Under the pieces are notes generated by a model. It worked only from the letters and a program-made list of their open reading frames with translations. It searched no databases and was not told where the DNA came from. Below, one piece after another: positions 1 to 11,080 of a DNA stretch of 64,000 nucleotides. Source of the DNA: Flabesymbios commensalis (lineage: Eukaryota; Annelida; Polychaeta; Terebellida; Flabelligeridae); assembly GCA_964017125.1 (NCBI GenBank), contig OZ024903.1:82278773-82342772 (forward strand), read 5' to 3'. Position 1 is the first letter of the stretch. Each line of letters opens with the position of its first letter. Made by a program: the position numbers and the translations under genes.

Positions 1-1863
1 GTAAATAGAGAAATGGAATACCAGTAACTAGAGAAATGGAATACCAGTAAATAGAGAAATGGAATACCAGTAAATAGAGAGGTGTAATACCAGTAGATAG
101 AGAGATGTAATACGTGTAAAGCAGAAATGTGATATGAGTAAATAGAGAGATGGAATACCAGTTGATAGAGAGAGGTAATACCAGTAAATAGAGAGATGTG
201 ATACCAGTAAATAAAAAGATTGAATACCAGTAAATAGAGAGATGTAATACCGGTAAATAGAGAGATGGAATACCAGTAAATAGAGAGATGGAATACCAGT
301 AAAGAGAAAGATGTAATACCAGTAAATAGACAGATGTAATACCGGTAAATAGAGAGATGGAATACCAGTAAATAGAGAGATGGAATACCAGTAAAGAGAA
401 AGATGTAATACCAGTAAATAGACAGATGTAATACCAGTAAATAGAGAGATGGAATACCAGTAAAGAGAGAGATGGAATACCAGTAAAGAGAAAAATGTAA
501 TACCAGTAAATAGGGAGATGTAAAACCAGTAAATAGAGTGATGGAATACCAGTAAAGAGAGAGAGATGGAATACCAGTAAAGAGAAAGATGTAATACCAG
601 TAAATAGACAGATGTAATACCAGTAAATAGAGAGATGGATACCAGTAAATAGAGAGATGTAATTCCAGTAAATAGAGAGATGGAATACCAGTAAATAGAG
701 AAATGAAGTACCAGTAAATAAAGAAATGGAATACCAGTTATTAGAGAAATGCAATACCAGTATACAGAGATAGGGAATACCAGTAAATGGAGAGATGGAA
801 TACCAGTAAATAGAGAGATGTAATACCAGTAAATATAGAGATTGAATACCAGTTAATAAAGAAATGTAATACCAGTAAATAGAGAGGTGTAATATCAGTA
901 AATAGAGAGGTGTAATATCAGTAAATAGAGAGATGTAATATCAGTAAATAGAGAGATGTAATACCAGTAAATAGAGGATGTAATACCAGTAAATGGAGAA
1001 ATGGGATACCAGTTAATAGAGAAATGTAATACCAGTACACAAAGAGATGTAATAACAGTAAATAGAGAGATGGAATACAGGTAAATAGAGATACAGAATA
1101 CCAGTAAATAGAGATATATAATACCAAGAAATAGTGAGATGTAATAACAGTAAATAGACAGGTAGAAAATGGGATATCAGTAAATAGAAAAATGTAATAC
1201 CAGTAAATAGAGAGATGTAATACTAGTAAATAGAGAGAGGTAGTACCAGTAAATAGAGAGATGTAATACTAGTAAATAGAAAGATGGAATTCCAGTATAT
1301 AGAGATATGGAATACACCAGTGAATAGATAGATCTAATACCAGTAAATAGAGAGATGGAATATCTGTAAATACATAGATGTAACACTAATAAATAGATAG
1401 ATGTAATACCAGTAAATAGAGATATGTAGTGCAAGTAAATAGAAATGTGTAATACCAGTAAATTATAGACATGTAATAACAGTAAATAGAGAGATGTAAT
1501 ACCAGTAAATATAGAGATATAATACCAGTAAATAGAGAGATGTTATACCAGTAAATAGAGAGATGTAATACCAGTAAATAGAGAGATGGAATACCAGTAA
1601 ATAAAGATATGTAATACCAGTAAATAGAGAGATGTAATACCAGTAGCCTAAATAGAGAGATGTAATACTAGTAAATAGAGAGATGTAATACCAGTAAATA
1701 GAGAGATGGAATACCAGTTAATAGAGAAATGTAATACCAGTAAATAGAGAGATGTAATACAGATGGAATAACAGTAAATAGAAATACGTAATGCCAGTAA
1801 ATAGAGATGTGTAATACCAGTAAAATATAGAGAATTGTTATAACAGTAAATAGAGAGATGTAA
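1..1863. repeat. 23-bp minisatellite array, about 81 copies
   Basis: Tandem copies of a 23-bp unit close to GTAAATAGAGAGATGGAATA plus CCA run from the first base to about 1863, so the array continues past the left edge. Units differ by single substitutions (GGAAT/GTAAT, AGAGAG/AGAAAG) and occasional small indels. Because 23 is not a multiple of three and the unit lacks stops on the - strand, long apparent reading frames of the SIYWYSISLFTG type appear there. They are by-products of the repeat. The array lies in an intron of CASP or upstream of it. Confidence 0.95.
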
Positions 1864-2420
1864 ATATGACACCTGAATCATATATACTGGTTTTATGTGG
1901 GACCAGCGTCCATTGTAGCCTATTTAATAATTAGGAATCACAATAAAGAGATTTTTCGGGTAGAACCACCATGCTTCACATATACAGGTATCAATAAATA
2001 CAATATGAGGTTGGAACGGCTATCAGGCCGTATATATATAATAACAATGAACATGAATTGCCAAACCTTCGCATACATTATGTGACAAATGTTATTATTT
2101 TATCCTATACTAAATCCTTCTCAAATCGTAGTCAGAAAAATGCTGACATTCAATCATGTTAGAACGTGGGGCCTATTCCAGTTATCTTCCTTATAAGTCT
2201 ATTTAATAACTACCATAAGGCTATCCGAGATCAGCATTTTGAGGAGTCAATGATTGACCCGTTTTGCCTACCAATCCCATCTCAGAACCAACTTGGCTGG
2301 TGTTATTTCTTTTTGTAACGGTTTAAGTCATTTAAAAACTCAGAGAAAGATAGTACTGCTAAATAAAGTAGAATCCTATGTAAGATGTGTATTTATATTG
2401 TTCGCTCTGTTGTGTTTCAG
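1864..2420. other. Intron sequence upstream of the first visible CASP exon
   Basis: Between the minisatellite and the acceptor at 2411-2420 (pyrimidine-rich, TGTGTTTCAG) I see no coding signal or recognisable repeat. It is probably the 3' part of a CASP intron. Confidence 0.5.
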
Positions 2421-2527
2421 CACTGATGTCGCCGGTAGACGGCGTGAAATCAGCGGCTGATTCCCTGCTGCCCATCGTACAGAGCCAGCGTGAGAGATTC
2501 CGTAGTAGGGCACAGGAAATGGAAGCG
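2421..2527 (+). CDS. CASP exon (first in window): end of coiled coil
   Basis: This is the first of five exons that together encode the C-terminal part of protein CASP, a Golgi single-pass membrane protein with a long cytoplasmic coiled coil that is made in vertebrates as an alternative product of the CUX1 locus. The exon follows an acceptor TTTCAG and ends at donor GTCAGT. Two bases of a split codon precede LMSPVDGVKSAADSLLPIVQ and then SQRERFRSRAQEMEA. From my memory of the family, the PIV-SQRERFR-R-QE-EA stretch matches the conserved segment just before the last coiled coil of animal CASP. It ends in phase 0, joining cleanly to 5071. The upstream exons, which should encode most of the protein, lie outside the window. 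Confidence 0.92.
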
Positions 2528-3315
2528 GTCAGTTGGAAATAAATCTAGATTTTGTACAAATGTTTAATACATGTATGTGTGGTCAGAAAGGTGCGCAAAC
2601 TATTACTGTATACTCCATTAAGTTGGCTTTCATAATATTTGGCGAAATCATTCCCCAGTTCCCACGAAATGTTAGTTTTCATAAAATTTAGCGAGCCCAA
2701 GTCTGACAGCAGGTCATTTCATACAGTATGTAGGTCTACTAGTGTATAGTAGATATATATATGGTTAAACTCTGATACTAGTGTAATTAACGACCATAAA
2801 AATTAGCGGTAAAATACCCGATCGCGAAAATAAATGGGACACCAATATAATGGGGTGTGCAGTAGGCCTACTTGAACTATAATGATTTTATAAGGTACAA
2901 CTTCAGAAGTAATAGTATATATATTATGAAATTTCAAAGCATTCAAAGAAAAAGAAAAGTCGTGCCCTGGTGAATGAAATGCCACGCTATTTCACAGGAG
3001 ACACACACCCTACGCGCATCACTCCTTTAGCCGCTAAGCACGACTAAAGTAGTTTTTGTCGTCCTTTCCGTGCGCCGTCTTCGCGCCAGTTTTTACTACT
3101 GCTCCAACAAAATTCGTAATGTATACAGACGTTCAACCCGTCCGGTCAAGATCAAAGATTCAAGAAAATGTAATGTTAACGCGAAAACTTGTAAAATAAT
3201 ATTGGATCTCTCGATGTGTTATGTGAAGTTACCCATGAGGATGGAGATGACCCTATTAAGCCTATATTTACAGCTATCCACCTATAAACAAGAGCACACT
3301 TGACAATAGCCCTCC

Positions 3316-3675
3316 GCCATTATTGAACTTTAAGTCATTATTGCGGCCACAAGGTCAAATTATTGACGCGAAATGCGAAACATGACAAAAAATTGGCCAT
3401 TTTGATTGTATTTACAGCCATTATTGAACTTGTCCGAGAACTGCTTATTAGTAACATGCATAACAAATTTGAAGATGATACATGACAAACTTTTAATGTT
3501 ATCGCGCCCACAAGGTCAAATTATTGACGTAAAATGCCAAAAAACACAAAAAATCGGTCATTTTGATTTTTTTTCAGCCATTGTTGAACTTGTCCAAGAA
3601 CTACATATTAGTAACATGCATAACAAACTTGGGAAGGATACATGTAAAACTTTTCAAGTTATCGCGCCCACAAGT
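3316..3675. repeat. About 160-bp tandem repeat, 2-3 copies
   Basis: The markers CACAAGGTCAAATTATTGAC, GCCATTATTGAACTTGTCC and AGTAACATGCATAACAAA recur at about 160-bp spacing (for example near 3348, 3508 and 3667). It lies in the CASP intron between 2528 and 5070. Each unit carries a GGCCATTTTGAT/GGTCATTTTGAT segment. Confidence 0.75.
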
Positions 3676-3819
3676 AATTGTTAACGCTGACGCCGACGGC
3701 GCGAACTTCAATTGCAATAGTCCACCTTTTTTAATTAAAATTAAAAGGCGGGCTAAAAATGGCCGCCAGCTGACCACTTAATTTTTTTCGACTTAATTTG
3801 TTTTCTTATTATTCACAAT

Positions 3820-4345
3820 AGTGCGTTGAAACCTGGTAGGCCTATATATGTTTTCGGGGTCTGCGGGTCTGTTGTCATTGTCCGTTTTCAGGTGCGACCG
3901 GAAACAGAAGCTATGGCGGCCATTGTTATCTTATCAATTTCAATAAACCTTTCGTATTTCACTTAAATGTCTTGCAACCTAAATATATATAGGTTTTCGG
4001 GGTCTGCAAGCCTATTGGCATTGTCCTTTTTCATGTGCGACCGAAAACGGACCTATGTCAGCCATCTTGATTTTATCAATTTGATTAATCTTTTTTATTC
4101 TATTACCTTGAAACCTAGTGTATAATAGGTTTTTGGTGTCTGCAAATCTATTGGTATTTTTTTTCATGTGCGACTGAAAACGAAGCTATGTCAGCCATCC
4201 TGATTTTATCAATTTGATAAATCTTTTTTATTTTCATTTTATTACCTTGAAACCTAGTGTATAATAGGTTATTGGTTTCTGCAAGTCTATTGATATTTTC
4301 TTTTTTTATATGCGACCGAAAACAAAGATATATCAGCCATGTTCC
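3820..4345. repeat. About 145-bp tandem repeat, 3-4 copies
   Basis: Units contain ACCTTGAAACCTAGTGTATA, then GGTTTTCGGGGTCTGCAAG, then CATGTGCGACCGAAAACG and CTATGTCAGCCATCTTGATT. Copies are diverged, and the leftmost has GGCGGCCATTGTT. It lies in a CASP intron and shows no coding potential. Confidence 0.75.
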
Positions 4346-4614
4346 GTTAAATACCTTAACACCTCGTATAGATATGCGGCAGGCCTATATATTACATATA
4401 TGTACGTTTTTGTTGTCTTCGAGTATTGGCATAACGTATTGGCAGCAGAACTTTGTGTCAAATTTGTGGCATTTTGTCTGACTACATCAGTCGACGGGTG
4501 TTGGAGTGTTTTCAGGGTATTTTTAATCTGTTTTATCAGCCGATTAAACCACTGTTATTGAGAACGAAATAGGACTATATTTATAGAGTAATGTTTATAG
4601 AGTAATGTTAGCGA

Positions 4615-4960
4615 GACACAACATAACATAACATTTATTTGCCATATAAATAAAGACATAATAATATGAAAATATAGAAGGAGAAGGAGGCCATTATTAA
4701 AACTTTTAAAGTCGCTCACATGACGGCCACCCTAAACGTCGCAGAGAAAATAATTATACAATTATAATCAGCTTGGCAAAAAAAATAAAACAAACGAAAA
4801 AATATGAAAGTAAAAATAATATAACATATTAGTAACATCTAACTGTGGAAATATTTGAAGTGTGAATAAAACAAATAAAGAACTATGAACATACAAATAT
4901 CATAAATATAAGTAGCATTTAGCTGTAGAGATTCTTATAATTCTTATGATGTTAAGTCTA
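4615..4960 (-). mobile_element. Possible decayed retroposon 3' end (low confidence)
   Basis: A short (ACATA)n-like run at 4619-4634 is followed by CATTTATTTGCCATATAAA and AT-rich sequence. A simple-repeat tail next to a TTTATTTG-type end resembles the 3' end of a LINE or SINE on the - strand. There is no coding match. The rest of this intron (2528-3315, 3676-3819, 4346-4614) holds nothing I recognise. Confidence 0.25.
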
Positions 4961-5070
4961 CAGACAGTTATATTGTTATTGCCATATTACATTGATTCAT
5001 AGCATGGTATTTAAAAAGGGGGCCTAAATACGTGTGGTAATCATACTCATGTAATATTCTGTTATTATAG

Positions 5071-5187
5071 CAAACAGTGGCGCAACAACAGCAGATAGGA
5101 ATACTACAGAACGAGATTGACAAACTACGATCAGATAATGTCAAATTGTATGAGAAGATCAAATTTCTGCAGAGCTTCCCCACAAAG
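5071..5187 (+). CDS. CASP exon: last coiled-coil segment
   Basis: The exon has 39 whole codons after acceptor TTATAG and before donor GTACAG. It encodes QTVAQQQQIGILQNEIDKLR followed by SDNVKLYEKIKFLQSFPTK. Heptad-like spacing of leucine and isoleucine continues the coiled coil. The LR-DN-KLYEKIKFLQS-P string is, from memory, the hallmark of the CASP C-terminal domain and is nearly identical in vertebrates. It is phase 0 at both ends and in frame with 2421-2527 and 5852-5995. Confidence 0.95.
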
Positions 5188-5574
5188 GTACAGTAACCAA
5201 CTGTCTTAAAAATGATGGGCCAGTGACTGTATTGCATTTGTCAAAACAATATTCGTCTTTGATTTGACACATGCCCTGCAAAGTTCGTACATAAATATTT
5301 CAAGCAAGTTCCAAAACCAATAAACTGCGATTGAATTTGACAAAATAGTAAGTATTAAATTCTCGTTTAATCAAATAATTCAATTTCCGATGTGACTGCA
5401 ATAATTGATAATTTTTGAGTTTATTCAGGTTATCCTTCAACTCTTTTAATGTCAGAATCTTACATTACATAAAAGTGCGGGCGTCAAAGTGAAATCATTA
5501 CGATATCAAAGTTGCGAAAAGAGACAACTATACCATGAATATATATGATCTTCTCAATTTGGTCGATATATAGA

Positions 5575-5803
5575 GTTAATCATTATTGTGGACACCCTCT
5601 GAGAGTTAGCACGCTCGGCCTCAGACCGGCAGTGTTCAAATTTCGAATCCGGAAATATCATCTGATTCATAACCCTATCTTCAGAAGGTTATCCTGGCAC
5701 AGTTTAGCTATTTACTCATTCATTCATTCATTCATTCATTCATTCATTCATTCATTCATTCATTCATTCATTCATTTATTCATTCATTCATTCATTCATT
5801 CAT
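5575..5803 (+). mobile_element. Possible tRNA-related SINE with ATTC-type tail
   Basis: GAGTTAGCACGCTCGG (about 5602) resembles a pol III A box. About 30 bp on, GTTCAAATTTCGAATCC resembles a B box, and a (CATT)n tract closes the unit. This order (tRNA-like head, short body, simple-repeat tail) is typical of SINEs. I cannot compare copies because I see only one here. It lies in the CASP intron upstream of 5852. Confidence 0.4.
5716..5803. repeat. (CATT)n microsatellite
   Basis: About 20 tandem CATT units with one TTTATT and one CATA interruption. It may be the tail of the SINE-like sequence upstream. Confidence 0.95.
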
Positions 5804-5851
5804 ACATTCAACTTTAAACGAGTTTTATCCCTATGTTTATGTGTGTTGCAG

Positions 5852-5995
5852 AAGACGTTTAACAGTGAAGACGCTGAGAGTCGCTACCAGTACCAGTATG
5901 AACAGAAACTAGATCCCTTCTCTTCATTCAGTAAAAAAGAGCGACAAAGAAAATACATGAACCTGAAGCCGTACGATAAAGTCACTCTCAGCATG
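5852..5995 (+). CDS. CASP exon: conserved DPFSSFSKKERQRKY block
   Basis: The exon has 48 codons between acceptor GTTGCAG and donor GTATGT. The product begins KTFNSEDAESRYQYQYEQ and continues KLDPFSSFSKKERQRKYMNL and KPYDKVTLSM. From memory, the LDPFSSFSK-ERQRKY motif is almost invariant in CASP orthologues and lies just before the membrane anchor. It is the single strongest reason for the assignment. It starts and ends in phase 0. A TTAA-type MITE begins only about 21 bp past the donor. Confidence 0.97.
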
Positions 5996-6016
5996 GTATG
6001 TCTACATGAATACTTA

Positions 6017-6227
6017 CCCTTTAACCGCCGGTGCCGCATACATTAGGTACCACATTTAAAATATGTTAAAGATGAAATGTGACATCAACCAGCAAGATTT
6101 GAAAAGAGTTGACCTCCATTTTGTCAAATCTGAATAATTTTCACTCACTTGAAGTTGTGGATCGCGTTAGCGATACACAACTTCAAGTGGGTGGAAATTC
6201 AAATTGAATAATTTGGCGGTTAAAGGG
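6017..6227. mobile_element. TTAA-type MITE (family B), 211 bp
   Basis: Perfect 13-bp terminal inverted repeats CCCTTTAACCGCC (6017-6029) and GGCGGTTAAAGGG (6215-6227). TTAA follows on the right (6228-6231) and CTTA, a likely mutated TTAA, precedes it. Near the right end is a hairpin with arms CACTTGAAGTTGTGGATCGC and its near-complement. TTAA duplications with CCC-starting termini are characteristic of piggyBac-superfamily elements. It has no coding capacity. Confidence 0.85.
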
Positions 6228-6302
6228 TTAACGGAATACATCATTATGTATTTTTGATATTATGAAAAATGGCTCGTTGGATGTTATTTGCTTTATACTG
6301 CT

Positions 6303-6370
6303 ATGCAAAGTCAAGCAACAGTTACTGCGTACTTGAAAAGTAAGCACTTACTGTTGTTTGGTATTGTAGT
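6303..6370. repeat. Hairpin element (family F), CASP intron copy
   Basis: An imperfect palindrome centred on TACTTGAAAAGTAAG, with arms GCAACAGTTACTGC and its near-complement CTTACTGTTGTTT. A second, better-preserved copy lies at 22061-22124, so this is a small repeat family. The rest of this intron (6371-6790) is AT-rich with nothing recognised. Confidence 0.65.
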
Positions 6371-6790
6371 CATATAAAGAACGTTTCCTTATTGGTAATT
6401 CTCTTTACAACAATATAGCTGCAAAAATCGTTTGTACACATCGGTGAACAGTTTATGTGTTCGGATATTGATAGATCATTTTAGTCGCATAAATGTAGGC
6501 TATCTGTTTTTTTTCCTTTTATTTTCTCAATTACCGTATGGCGATTTTGACAAGTGAACTCTATTTTGTTCTAATTCTCTATATTTTAAGCATTTAGTAA
6601 AATGTTTCCAATTAAATGTTGAGAAAAATGACATATATTTTATAAAATGTGTTTCCGCTTTTTATCTTAAGTGTTATGTTTATTTTAACTTTTATATGCA
6701 TGTAACTCAATCTATAGTTGCTATTCCCACAAAATGAGTTAGTATTAGCCTAATTAGTTTGTAACTGTATTGATTTATTTTTCATTTTAG

Positions 6791-6871
6791 GGACGTTTTA
6801 TAATGGGAAACAAGACCGCTCGGACTGTTGTGTTTTTCTACACTTTAATTCTACATGTGCTGGTGTTCCTG
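6791..6871 (+). CDS. CASP exon: membrane anchor start
   Basis: The exon has 27 codons after acceptor TTTTAG and before donor GTTAGT. It encodes GRFIMGNKTARTVVFFYTLI followed by LHVLVFL. The hydrophobic run beginning VVFFYTLILHVLVFL is the single C-terminal transmembrane segment of CASP. The tyrosine and histidine in FFYTLxLHxLVFLVLYK are known conserved positions in the CASP family membrane domain. It is phase 0 at both ends, and the helix is completed by the next exon. Confidence 0.97.
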
Positions 6872-7172
6872 GTTAGTAGATCAGTATTTCACAGTACCAG
6901 ATCAGTACTTACTCTATAAATAATACCGTATTACGTATCCTCACATTGATGTTAGAGCGTCCCATCTGCCACTGCATTCAAAGTCAATTGAAATAACATC
7001 GTTAAATAAAATACAAAATGTACTATTTGATATTGGAACTCAAAACGTCATCATTTTGAAGTCTTTATCGTATTTTCTATCAAAATAATTATATTCACAT
7101 TTTCACGTGAGGATTTTACAATTAAAATACTAGATTATTTTGCTTGCACTGATGATGTATTTCTCCCGATAG

Positions 7173-7241
7173 GTGCTCTATAAAATGGCGTACACCACAG
7201 CTGTCAACAGAGATGTCGCAGCGGAATGCCATGACAAGTAG
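7173..7241 (+). CDS. CASP terminal coding exon
   Basis: It begins after acceptor CCGATAG. It encodes VLYKMAYTTAVNRDVAAECH then DK and a TAG stop at 7239-7241. VLYK finishes the membrane helix, and the remainder is the short lumenal tail, shorter than the vertebrate tail. The five visible exons give 105 + 117 + 144 + 81 + 69 coding bases with matching phases and no interrupting stop, so the locus appears intact. Confidence 0.95.
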   Translation: MLYKMAYTTAVNRDVAAECHDK

Positions 7242-7784
7242 GTCTTACTTTTTCACCTCACTTTATAAAGCAGTCCTCGTCGAGGCGGGCTTTTTCAGAT
7301 ATAAAATCCAAGATGGTCGACTGGTAGCCATTTTGTTTTAATTTTGCTCATTATCTCGGAATCCTTGCATGATAGGTACATGTAGAGTAATAAACTGCCT
7401 TGTGTTATATAAGGATAACCCTTTACAAAGTTTGCTGACCTATATCAAAATTAAAATGGCCAACTGGCGGTAACGGGGGACTGCTTTCGTGTTTGTTTCC
7501 GAACAGCTATTTCTAGTTTAATTCTATAACTGCCAATAAGTAACCCAGAAAACACAAGACCAATATTTAAACAACATTGGTTCCATGGTTTGTGTTTGCG
7601 GGGAATAAGGTTTAGTTATATCTATACTCCTTTGTTGTAAGTGGTCTGTAACATAAGGAAATGTAAATTGTCAGTTTCCATGAGACTGCTATCCGTGTTT
7701 ATTCTTTAAATGATAACTCAAACGATCGACCTAGTTTTGAAAACTAATTTGATAACACGAAATGAGCCGGGATTTTAAAATAAA
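7242..7784 (+). other. CASP 3' untranslated region (probable)
   Basis: Follows the CASP stop. The first AATAAA hexamer on the + strand that I found after the stop is at 7779-7784, so a ~540-base 3' UTR is plausible. It contains AAGATGGTCGACTGGTAGCC, resembling the ATGGCCGCC-bearing repeats elsewhere in the window. Confidence 0.4.
7779..7784 (+). terminator. Candidate CASP polyadenylation signal
   Basis: Canonical AATAAA about 540 bases after the CASP stop codon. There is no transcript evidence. Confidence 0.35.
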
Positions 7785-8202
7785 GTTCATTCAGGAAGCG
7801 CTGAATTCCCATATGACTGATACCATTTGAATTTAAGTGGCCTTCTAAAAAGTAAGCGAAATCATTTACCCTTTTTAGCCTACCTGTACATTTGCTGCAC
7901 CGTAAAATGACTGGGCAATATATTGCAGCACAAAACTCCTTAAAGGAAAAGTCAACTGTTAAAATATGCGGGGCATGGGTTCTGCAGAATGCAATAGTGC
8001 CCATAGGTATAATAATACTATATGCGGTTTCATACCCAACACCGCATTAAGAGCAAGTTCCCAAATCATAGCAACTCCATATACTTGAGCCACATCTATG
8101 GAATAATAATTCCAGCAATGCTCTTAGCTGAGCGTTGGGTTTGACAGCTGACCACTGCGGAGAGCTCGAAACAGCTGACCCCCACGCATGTATTGACAGG
8201 TT

Positions 8203-8283
8203 GCACTCACCCAATGCTGGTTAAATGTTGGGCCAGTGTCGCAGACGTTCGTCTAACATTAAAACCGTGTTGGGCGAGTGCCT
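8203..8283. mobile_element. Palindromic MITE, family A
   Basis: Arms GCACTCACCCAATGCTGG and the near-complement ending TGTTGGGCGAGTGC flank the spacer GGGCCAGTGTCGCAGACGTT. Same family as about twenty copies between 8 and 36 kb, whose consensus ends are CCCAGCAAACACGAGACGTT and its complement. Confidence 0.75.
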
Positions 8284-8815
8284 CGTTGAAGTAGTATCCA
8301 GTCTTGTAATCAGGCTAGTTACACCAGCTGAATGCAATCAACCTGCACTGTATACTGAAGGCATACACGGACCTGTGCATGTGAATTATGGAAATTACTG
8401 GTGGTTTAAAGGGCTGGTCAGCTTCACCGAGGGTATAAGCACCACCTGGTGAATATCTGGACACGTGAATCGGTCTCTCTCTCACAATGATTGGTTGTCG
8501 ACTCCCATGCGTTGCTTTCCGGGTATATCCATAGCCTTATGTTGACACACAGTGACCATAATTGTGTAATGGGAATAGTTCGCATTAAATGCATACATAT
8601 TATACATTATGTTTTGACAGATTTGCTGAACATATGATGAATGAACATGGTCAACATCTGTGAGTTGTCAAGTGGACATGGGAGGGAGGTGCATCCGGGT
8701 GGTTTGATGAACAGAGGAAGAACATCTAGGTGGTCAGATGAACACTGGAAGTGCATGCGAATTGACAGATGAATACGCGATATGGGTTTTCAGATGCACA
8801 AAGGGACACGTCAGA

Positions 8816-8860
8816 TCGTCACTTCGGACCTATGGCGACGCTTCAGGTCCGAAGTGACGA
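8816..8860. repeat. Perfect 16-bp-arm inverted repeat
   Basis: TCGTCACTTCGGACCT (8816-8831) and AGGTCCGAAGTGACGA (8845-8860) are exact complements around a 13-base loop. It is unlike families A and B. The flanking 8580-8815 contains degenerate repeats of a CAGATGAACA-like motif. No gene seen. Confidence 0.85.
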
Positions 8861-9282
8861 TTCACATGGACTGGGAGCAAAATGTGGGCGGTGGTGGTTT
8901 TCAGTCTAAAAATCGCACTGGAATTCAACTAATTCACATCATAGAATTAAGCACATCTTAGAAGCGGGAATAATTTTTTTAGGTGGGGCAAGAGCCACGG
9001 GTTTTTCTTTGACAGAATCGTTTTCATTTGATCATAATGATATAATAAAATAAATTGTTTGCTGATACTTCACAAGTACAAACTTGCCTTGGAAAAAATA
9101 TTGAAAATGAAGTAACATTGTTTTCAAGACAATCAGATTCACATTAAAGATAATTATTTGATACAGGTACCTAAATACTTCATAATAAATGCAAAAAACT
9201 TATTCAGTGAGAATTGAGCCCCACCTATTTTGATATACCCTTTGTCTGTTTCATATAAAGTTTTTAAAATATCGCTTTGACC

Positions 9283-9304
9283 TATATATATATATATATA
9301 TATT
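9283..9304. repeat. (TA)n microsatellite
   Basis: An uninterrupted TA run of about 22 bases. The surrounding sequence 8861-9329 has no recognised gene. Confidence 0.9.
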
Positions 9305-9329
9305 ATAATAGACGAATTATATAAGAATG

Positions 9330-9442
9330 CCCAGTATCATGAGTATTCACGAGATGTTGGCCTAATGCTGGTGTAATGCTGGACCACCGTCTGTGACGCT
9401 GAACATTCCACCAACATTTGGTGCACGTCTCGTTTGTCCTGG
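9330..9442. mobile_element. Palindromic MITE, family A
   Basis: Begins CCCAGTATCATGAG with an inner CACGAGATGTTGGCC and ends GTGCACGTCTCGTTTGTCCT plus GGG. The spacer is GGACCACCGTCTGTGACGCT. Arms are diverged. Confidence 0.7.
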
Positions 9443-10001
9443 GTGTACACGCTGTAAATACAATCAATGAAGTCTCCACAATGCTTACTATCATTTATCA
9501 AGAATCTGCGGGCTTGCAATGGGTGTACAATACATTTTCAGGTTAGAAATGTTTGTAAATAGTAGGCCGAATTGCTTCTTTACTCTTAAGATTAATGGAT
9601 ATTAATAAATTTAAGCATCGATGGAAAATGGTGAAGGATTTATATTGTAATGTTAACCGGACGCTATATATCATTTGAAAATAAAGTTGTTAACGAATGT
9701 GAAGCAATTGTTATGCAGCTAATATGACAAGTATTATGCGAGCGATGTAATGAGCTGTACAATCATACCATCTAGTTTTTTACGAATAATTTGTTCAATA
9801 ATAAGTAATAACAATGTTATTCAGCATTAGTAATAACGATATTTGAAGGTAAATAATCAATGAACACATTTCAAACAACTTATTTTACCGTATGTGTGTG
9901 AATATTCATATTTTGTCAGTTTAAATAGGGCCGACATCTGTTATATGAAAGAGAATTTTTGACGGTTACATTACATCTCCATCTCAATCAACATGACCAA
10001 A

Positions 10002-10016
10002 GGGGGGGGGGGGGGG
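10002..10016. repeat. Poly-G run (15)
   Basis: Fifteen consecutive G. The sequence from 9443 to 10059 otherwise shows nothing recognisable. Confidence 0.9.
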
Positions 10017-10059
10017 TGTCCTCAACTATTTATTTCTGGTGTATATTGTTTGTGGTTAA

Positions 10060-10269
10060 CCCTTACAGCGCTAAATTAAAGTTGTGTCTCGCTACTGCGA
10101 CCCACAACTTCAAATGGGTAAAAAAATTCTAAATTTGTTTCATTTTAGACCAAACGTTTGCAAAAATATCGATGTTTAAACGTGGTTTAAATACACATTT
10201 CGGTCCTAATAACATTTATTTATTCAGCTAATAAAATGGGATTTAAAACGACTACTCGCGATCAGTTGG
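10060..10269. mobile_element. TTAA-type MITE (family B), 210 bp
   Basis: TTAA at 10056-10059 precedes CCCTTACAGCGCTAAATT. The internal hairpin GTTGTGTCTCGCTACTGCGA with complement and a body with ACCAAACGTTTGCAAA follow. It ends GATCAGTTGG before TTAA (10270-10273). The right terminus is shortened relative to the copy ending at 25912. Confidence 0.75.
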
Positions 10270-10517
10270 TTAATATTGCGTTATCATGGTTATGTGTGAA
10301 CGGAGTTGAGAGAGGTAGTTTTTGTACTTAAGTAGACTTTGACACATTTTTTAAATCTTACTGTGTCACGTAAAGACTTATTGCAAAGATTGATTGTATC
10401 TGGAGCTACTTATTTGTATAATGTTTGTATGGTGGGATATAAAGGGAGGTTTGGGCTTCGGCCGAGTGATCAATAAAATGTGCAACAAACAACAGAATGA
10501 TCCTTGTGTTTTCAATT

Positions 10518-11080
10518 AGCTCCCGCCGTCACCGTAGGTGAGACGAAGGGAGCTATGGATTCTACCTCCGTTTTTTTTTTGGTCTCTTCTTTTGCCTATA
10601 ACTTTGTAAGAAAATAAGCTAGGATAACAATTTTTGGTATGTGGGTTACTTCCAGGTGGCTAATGGACAGGTTAAAATATTTTTAATCTGAATTCAATAC
10701 GCAAGGTTGCAGAGGAGAAAATGATGATGTTACGGCGTTGGGCCGTCCGTAAACAATTCGTTTCCGGAGCATATCTCTGAAAGTACTTGTCCGATTGTCT
10801 TCAAATTTTACACACAACACCCCTAGGGGGTCTAGTTGTGCCTTTTGGGGTCTTTGAACTTTGACCTACTTCTGGTTCAGAACTATGACCTATTTAGACG
10901 TTTTGACGCGCACTTCGTTTCCGGAGCAGATCTCGAAAAGTACTGGGCCGATGACAGTCATATTGCACATACATGTTCTCTAAGGTCCCTAGTTGTGTCT
11001 TTTCAGGTTTTTGGACCCTGACCTTGAAGTTGACCCAGCACTTTGACCTATTTTATAACATCGGTAAATCCGACTGAAAG
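10518..11080. repeat. AGCTCCC hairpin plus two ~155-bp repeat units
   Basis: AGCTCCCGCCGTCACCG (10519) pairs with GACGAAGGGAGCT (to 10556) as a hairpin. Two units starting CGTTTCCGGAGCA (near 10760 and 10915) follow, each containing AAGTACT, CTAGTTGTG and several TTGACCTA-like stretches. It leads directly into the satellite at 11081. A matching GCGGGAGCT at 13499-13507 could mark the other end of one composite element; I treat this as a weak idea. Confidence 0.55.

Noticed and set aside
918-1881. Several - strand open frames rich in Leu, Tyr and Ser
   Set aside because: They are translations of a 23-bp tandem repeat without stops and have no start or splice context.
8036-8145. Loose inverted repeat ACCCAACACCGCATTAAGAG with a distant partner
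   Set aside because: Too many mismatches, and there is no second copy in the window.
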